Of a stretch of DNA of 10,719 bases, positions 7,264 to 10,719 are shown piece by piece. The stretch is from Lichenicoccus sp964245755. GTDB lineage: Bacteria > Pseudomonadota > Alphaproteobacteria > Acetobacterales > Acetobacteraceae. Both the position numbers and the translations under genes were made by a program. The stretch lies in NCBI GenBank assembly GCA_964245755.1, contig CAXTNV010000116.1, positions 1 to 10,719 on the forward strand, read 5' to 3'. Under the pieces are notes generated by a model that was not told the DNA's origin, made no database searches, and worked only from the letters and a program-made list of their open reading frames with translations. Each line of letters starts with the position of its first letter. Position 1 is the first letter of the stretch.

Positions 7264-8689
7264 TCAGGATGCCGGGGCGACGGGTGCCGCCGCGCGCGCC
7301 GGCGGTCGCGGCAGCAGCACCACCAGCCGGCCGCCGGCATGGATGGTGCCGGCCACGCGCGCCGCGTCCGCACCCCAGCCGAAGAAGATGTCGGCGCGTG
7401 CCGGCCCCTCGATGTCGGTGCCGAGGTCCTGGGCCAGCATCAGGCGCTGCAACGCCTGCCCATCGGGCCGCGTCGTGTCGACCCAGACCGGGGCCGAAAG
7501 CGGCAGGTAGCGGCGGTCCACGGCGAGCGAACGCATCGGCTGCAGGTCGACGCCGAGGGCGCCGGGCGGTCCCTGGTCCGGGCGCAGGGCGTCGAGGCTG
7601 CGAAAGAACACGTAGTTCGGGTTCTGCTCCATCATTACCCCGGCCTGGCCCGGATGGGCCTCCAGCCAGGCGCGGATCGACTGCATGTCGACGCCGTCCG
7701 GCGCAAGCTGCCCCTGCTCCACCAGCAGCCTGCCGAGCGGCACGTAGGCGGCGCCGTTGCGGCCGGCATAGCCGAGCCGGACGATCTGCCCGGTCGGCAG
7801 CCGCACCCGTCCGGAGCCCTGCAGCTGCAGGAAGAACAGGTCGGCGGGAGCCGAGAGCCAGACCAGCTCGAGGCCACGCCCGGCGAGCGCACCGCGATCG
7901 ATCTCGGCGCGGGTCCAGTANNNNNNNNNNCAGTATGGCACCAGACGGCCGCCGGAGACGCGGCCGTTGACCGGCTCGCCCGCGAGGCCGGCAGGATGCA
8001 GCGTCAGCAGGTCTGGCGGACGGCCGTACACCGCCACCGCGTGGCTGGCGTCGCGGCTCAGCGAGCCGGCGAACTCGGGCTCGTAATAGCCGGTGTAGCG
8101 GGCCCGCTCGTCGCCGCGATCGCCCACCGCATAGGGTTGCAGCCAGGCGGCGATGGCGCGCCGCGCGACCGCGATCCCGGCGGGCGACGCCGCCCACCCG
8201 CGCATGGCCTCCGCCTGCGGCCGGCGCGTCGTCGAGATGATCTGGGAGGCCCTGAAGCCCTCCGACATCCTCGACCGCCGCTCGGTCGACAACGCGCTCG
8301 TCGTGCACAACGCGCTCGCCGGGTNNNNNNNNNNCGGTCGCGGCGGCGCAGAACGGCGCCCACTCGCCTGCCCTGCGGCCGGGCAACCCGTCCGCCGCCG
8401 CAGTCCCGGCGCTCGGCGCGCCGGGAACCGCCTCGACGCCGCCGCCGAGCACGGAGTCCGGCGGCAGCTGCGCCAGCCGGCGGCACTGCCGCAGCAGCGC
8501 CGGCAGCAGGCTCGCGACCGGATCGTTCCCCCACCCGGGCAGGCTGTCATAGCCGAGCGGACGCAGCGACAATGCCGGCGGCCCGACCGGTTGCGCGGAG
8601 CAGCCGCCGAGCAGCAGTGCCGCGGCGAAGCGCGCGCCTCGCGCCGCCGGGCGCCCGCGCCGGCGCGCCGTCCAGACCGGAACAGGCAT
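7264..8689 (-). CDS. mltA: MltA, membrane-bound lytic murein transglycosylase A (interrupted by two assembly gaps)
   Basis: MltA cleaves the MurNAc-GlcNAc bond of peptidoglycan, forming 1,6-anhydro-MurNAc, and is anchored to the outer membrane as a lipoprotein. The ATG at 8689 starts a basic, hydrophobic signal peptide with lipobox LGGC (Cys30), then the leader region up to GEWAPFCAAAT. After a gap and foreign sequence, MltA resumes around 8190 in another frame with RYTGYYEPEFAGS, the hallmark of PF03562. Further conserved parts are QLQGSGRVRLP, MEQNPNYVFFRSLD and the C-terminal 3D domain (AQDLGTDIEGPARADIFFGWG). The Asp of ADIFF (codon 7390-7392) lines up with the catalytic Asp of E. coli MltA. 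The frame change is best explained by the 8325-8334 gap and stray DNA, not by a true mutation. The 7921-7930 gap is probably spurious (LVPY|WTRAE is continuous). The start lies 5 nt after the Tim44-like stop, so the two genes are translationally coupled. Confidence 0.9.
7921..7930. other. Assembly gap, 10 N, probably spurious
   Basis: On the minus strand the flanks read CCATACTG before and TACTGGACC after the gap. The shared TACTG suggests the two contigs overlap by 5 bp. Merging them gives LVPYWTRAEIDRG, a normal MltA sequence, in frame and with nothing missing. Confidence 0.85.
8171..8324 (+). other. Stray fragment of an IlvD/Edd-family dehydratase gene, opposite strand to mltA
   Basis: On the plus strand this stretch encodes GRRVVEMIWEALKPSDIL followed by SVDNALVVHNALAG. 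That is the conserved segment just before the GSTN motif of dihydroxy-acid dehydratases and related sugar-acid dehydratases (IlvD/Edd family, Fe-S enzymes). The core is secure at 8204-8324, and the preceding IPAGDAAHPRMA may also belong, so the left border is somewhere near 8165-8205. It stops at the 10-N gap just before GSTN would follow. No other part of such a gene is present, and the mltA sequence on both sides is interrupted exactly here. It is most likely a chimeric contig end rather than a gene of this locus. The enzyme subtype cannot be named from some 45 residues. Confidence 0.75.
8325..8334. other. Assembly gap, 10 N, at a probable misjoin inside mltA
   Basis: To the right of the gap lies the MltA N-terminal part ending in FCAAAT (minus strand). 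To the left lies the ilvD-like fragment on the other strand. The flanks share no clear overlap. The apparent frame shift of mltA across the gap has no biological meaning. Confidence 0.95.
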
Positions 8690-8694
8690 GTCCG

Positions 8695-9387
8695 CTAGGC
8701 GCTGCGGGCGTTCGCCAGGCGCCAGTTCGGACCCGCACCGCCGCCGGCGGCGTCGAGCAGCCGCTCGAAGGTCCACAGGTCCGAGAGCTCGGTGGTCGCG
8801 TCGGCGCCCGATACCGGCAGCCCGTCACGACCCAGCACCAGACTCACCTGGTCGGCCACGAAGCGCACGTCTATCGCGGCGCGCCACAGCCCACCCTGCT
8901 GGGTCAGGAAGGCATCGGTGATGCCGGCCTGCAGGATGTTGCGTATCTCGGCGCGCTGCGTCTCGCCGGCCGCCTCGCGGGCGCTGATCGCGGCGTCGAA
9001 CACGTTGTAGGCGGGGTCGGTCAGGTTGGCGCGCAGCGTGCTGCGGTCGCCCTCGGCGAAGGCCTGCACGATCTTGCGGAACGCCGCCTCGGCGCCGCGC
9101 AGGAAGGCCGCAGGCTCGAAGCCGCGGTCGCGGTCGCGGATGCGGCCGAGCTTGAGGCCGATGGCGCCGCTCGGATCCGGCAGCGGCCGGTCAGCGGCGG
9201 AGGGGGCCGGGTCGGCGCGGCCCTCGATCACCGGCCCCGCCGGCGTCCGCGCGCCCGGCACCGCCGCCGAGCGGCGGGTCAGGCCGGTCTGCCGCCCGAG
9301 GATGCCGCGCAAGCGCAGCACGAGAAAGGCGGCGATCATGGCAAACAGCACGATGTCGATCGGGAACCGGCCGGCGGTGAAATCCAT
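8695..9387 (-). CDS. Tim44/TimA-like domain inner-membrane protein
   Basis: This 230-residue protein has one N-terminal membrane segment (FPIDIVLFAMIAAFLVLRLR, about 8-27). A low-complexity Pro/Ala linker (about 35-80) and a C-terminal Tim44-like domain (PF04280, about 95-225; FLRGAEAAFRKIVQAFAEGD, then EIRNILQAG and VSLVLGRDGLPVSG) follow. Bacterial homologues are common in alphaproteobacteria and are thought to relate to the mitochondrial import-motor subunit Tim44; their bacterial role is not settled. The ATG at 9387 is chosen because the membrane segment follows directly, as in relatives I recall. An in-frame ATG at 9492 would add 35 Arg-rich residues and would overlap the proposed promoter. 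A weak TTGGA precedes the chosen start. The gene is directly followed by mltA (5 nt), a neighbourhood I recall from alphaproteobacteria, usually with secB diverging nearby. Confidence 0.88.
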   Translation of the reverse strand: MDFTAGRFPIDIVLFAMIAAFLVLRLRGILGRQTGLTRRSAAVPGARTPAGPVIEGRADPAPSAADRPLPDPSGAIGLKLGRIRDRDRGFEPAAFLRGAEAAFRKIVQAFAEGDRSTLRANLTDPAYNVFDAAISAREAAGETQRAEIRNILQAGITDAFLTQQGGLWRAAIDVRFVADQVSLVLGRDGLPVSGADATTELSDLWTFERLLDAAGGGAGPNWRLANARSA

Positions 9388-9463
9388 GGGGACGTCCAAT
9401 CTGCTGCGGCTCCGGTCCCGCGCCTGCTGGCGGCGGCGCCGGCCGAACGGCGGCACTGTCCGG

Positions 9464-9492
9464 GAAATAGGGTCTCGGAGCCGGCGAGACAA
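9464..9492 (-). promoter_or_regulatory. Candidate sigma70-type promoter for the Tim44-mltA operon
   Basis: Read on the minus strand, TTGTCT (9487-9492) and TATTTC (9464-9469) are separated by exactly 17 bp, with transcription expected to begin near 9457, about 70 nt before the Tim44-like ATG. Matches are 4/6 and 3/6 to the consensus, so this is a suggestion only. The whole 9388-9552 interval separates divergent genes and must hold promoters for both directions. I see no convincing plus-strand pair. Confidence 0.35.
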
Positions 9493-9552
9493 CAGCGCGC
9501 CGCGGGCGGGTTATGCATTGCGGGGCGGCCGCTTGCAGCGTATCGGGCAGGA

Positions 9553-10107
9553 ATGATCGTGCTGCGGCATTGCCAGAGCGAGTTCAACCTGCACTTCACC
9601 CGCACGCGGCGCGATCCCGGCATCGTCGATCCGGTGCTCACCGAGCTCGGCGAGCGGCAGGCGGCGCAGGCGGCGCTTGCCCTGGCCGGCGCCGCGATCA
9701 CCCGCATCCTGGTCTCGCCTTACACCCGCGCGCTGCAGAGCGCCGCGCCGATCGCCGCCGCCCTCGGCCTGATCCCCCTGGTGACGCCGCTGGTGCGCGA
9801 GCGCTGCGCCTTCATCTGCGACATCGGCAGCCCGAGCAGCGCCCTGGCGAGACGCTGGTCCGGGCTCGATTTCAGCCAGCTCGACGAGATCTGGTGGCCG
9901 ACGGCGAACGAGAGCGAGCACGAGGTGCTCGACCGGGCCGAGCGCTTCCGCGGCCAGATGGCGGCGTTGCCGGACTGCAGCACGACGCTGGTGGTCTCGC
10001 ACTGGGGCTTCCTGCTTGCCCTGTCCGGCGACAGCCTGGAGAACGGCGGCTTCCGCCGCGTCGATCCGAACACCAGGCCGGAGCAGCCGGTCGTCTGGCG
10101 GCACTGA
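9553..10107 (+). CDS. Histidine phosphatase family protein (phosphoglycerate mutase-like), RHC variant
   Basis: This 184-residue protein belongs to PF00300, whose members transfer phosphate through a catalytic His. The N-terminal motif MIVLRHCQSEFN gives the nucleophile H6 and R5; the usual RHG is RHC here. Other pocket residues fit the family: R59 in SPYTRALQSA, E83 in VRERC as likely acid, and H150 in VVSHWGF. No signal peptide is seen, so it is probably cytoplasmic. The substrate is unknown: such small members include phosphatases of sugars, nucleotides or phosphoproteins. The ATG at 9553 is preferred because the catalytic motif starts at once; AGGA directly abuts it, too close for a normal Shine-Dalgarno, so initiation may be weak or leaderless. 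The gene diverges from the Tim44-mltA pair and lies 68 bp before secB, probably in one transcript with it. Confidence 0.87.
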   Translation: MIVLRHCQSEFNLHFTRTRRDPGIVDPVLTELGERQAAQAALALAGAAITRILVSPYTRALQSAAPIAAALGLIPLVTPLVRERCAFICDIGSPSSALARRWSGLDFSQLDEIWWPTANESEHEVLDRAERFRGQMAALPDCSTTLVVSHWGFLLALSGDSLENGGFRRVDPNTRPEQPVVWRH

Positions 10108-10175
10108 GTGCCGTTCCGGCTCCGGCGATCCGCCGCCGCTACCCTCCCCCGAACGCCCCGAGCAGGAGTATCCTG

Positions 10176-10694
10176 ATGTCCGACGCCGCCCCGCAAACGC
10201 AGCCGCCGGCGCTGCCGATGACGATGAACCTGCAATATACCAAGGACCTCTCCTTCGAGGTGCCGGCGGGCGCGGAGATCTTCGCGACGCTGCGCGCCAG
10301 CCCGCAGATCGCGGTCAACATCGACGTGCAGGCCAACCGGCTGCAGCAGGAGCAGCCGGTGTTCGAGATCGTGCTGTCGATCAAGGCGGAAGCGACCGAG
10401 CCCCCGGGGGAGTCCGGCACCGCCGGCCGCACCGTGTTCATCGCCGAGCTCGCCTACGCCGCCGTGGTCACGCTCAGCGACACGCCCGAGAACCTGTTCG
10501 AGCAGATCCTGCTGGTGGAGGTGCCGCGGCTGATCTTCCCGTACGCGCGCAACATCATCAGCGAGGTGACTCGCGACGGCGGCTTCCCGCCGGTGGTGCT
10601 GCAGCCGATCGACTTCGTCGGCCTCTGGCAGGCCAAGCGCGGGGCTGCCGCGAACAACGCCGCCCAGGTCTCCACCCAGACCGGCCACGCCTGA
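10176..10694 (+). CDS. secB: SecB, protein-export chaperone
   Basis: SecB is a homotetrameric cytoplasmic chaperone that binds unfolded preproteins and hands them to SecA for Sec-dependent export, especially of outer-membrane and periplasmic proteins. The 172-residue product has the family landmarks in order: LQYTKDLSFEVP (about 19-30), FIAELAYAAVVTL, and the long conserved block LLVEVPRLIFPYARNIISEV with TRDGGFPPVVLQPIDFVGLW after it. The length is slightly above E. coli SecB because of an N-terminal extension rich in Pro, Gln and Ala and a polar C-terminal tail. A strong ribosome-binding site AGGAG (10164-10168) lies 7 nt before the ATG and fixes the start, although the frame is open far upstream. 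Linkage to genes for exported envelope proteins (MltA, Tim44-like) fits a conserved alphaproteobacterial neighbourhood. Confidence 0.96.
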   Translation: MSDAAPQTQPPALPMTMNLQYTKDLSFEVPAGAEIFATLRASPQIAVNIDVQANRLQQEQPVFEIVLSIKAEATEPPGESGTAGRTVFIAELAYAAVVTLSDTPENLFEQILLVEVPRLIFPYARNIISEVTRDGGFPPVVLQPIDFVGLWQAKRGAAANNAAQVSTQTGHA

Positions 10695-10711
10695 GGGTCC
10701 GCCCAGGCGTG
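10686..10711 (+). terminator. Hairpin overlapping the secB stop codon (possible terminator)
   Basis: CACGCCTG (10686-10693) and CAGGCGTG (10704-10711) form a perfect 8-bp stem around a 10-nt loop. The TGA stop of secB (10692-10694) sits at the stem-loop border. No T-run is visible before the window ends 8 bases later. It probably ends the secB transcript or shields its 3' end. Confidence 0.45.
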
Positions 10712-10719
10712 CCGCCGGG

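Noticed and set aside
7264..8689. mltA as a genuine frameshifted pseudogene
   Set aside because: The frame change coincides with a gap and a foreign fragment; all conserved MltA parts are present and intact.
7039..9552. Very long plus-strand frame upstream of the histidine phosphatase
   Set aside because: Crosses both 10-N gaps and lies opposite mltA, Tim44-like and methyltransferase genes; only the part from 9553 has family character.
1..10719. tRNA, rRNA, CRISPR array, insertion sequence or attachment site
   Set aside because: No spaced direct repeats, transposase motifs, terminal inverted repeats or cloverleaf-like sequence were seen on reading both strands by eye.

Overview
The window is very GC-rich and almost fully coding. 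Its markers point to an alphaproteobacterium, possibly of the Rhodospirillales/Acetobacteraceae type: SecB, a Tim44-domain inner-membrane protein directly followed by an MltA lytic transglycosylase, and a TolC-type tripartite efflux pump (so a diderm cell). The placement rests on gene content and synteny I recall, not on a search.

Left part (1-5958): the 3' end of an Fpg/Nei-family DNA glycosylase on the plus strand converges on a three-gene minus-strand operon. In transcription order the operon encodes an outer-membrane channel lipoprotein (5' end lost in a gap), a periplasmic adaptor and an RND (HAE1-type) inner-membrane pump. Together they form one complete efflux machine. A perfect 9-bp hairpin lies between the convergent genes.

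Centre (5959-7263): a 100-N gap, about 200 bases with no supportable gene, then an orphan beta-class DNA methyltransferase on the minus strand with no restriction partner visible.

Right part (7264-10719): mltA and the Tim44-domain gene form a tightly coupled minus-strand pair (5 nt apart). They diverge from a histidine-phosphatase-family gene and secB on the plus strand, with a 165-bp divergent promoter region between. A hairpin overlaps the secB stop codon. These are envelope-biogenesis genes: SecB keeps preproteins unfolded for export, MltA trims peptidoglycan and the Tim44-like protein sits in the inner membrane.

The sequence is a scaffold with three gaps (5959-6058, 7921-7930, 8325-8334). 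Two lie inside mltA. One of these is probably a spurious gap between contigs that overlap by 5 bp. The other is flanked by a stray piece of an IlvD/Edd-family dehydratase gene on the opposite strand, most simply a chimeric contig end. I found no convincing undescribed system. The points most worth a second look are the ilvD-like intrusion, the orphan methyltransferase and the altered catalytic motif of the histidine phosphatase.
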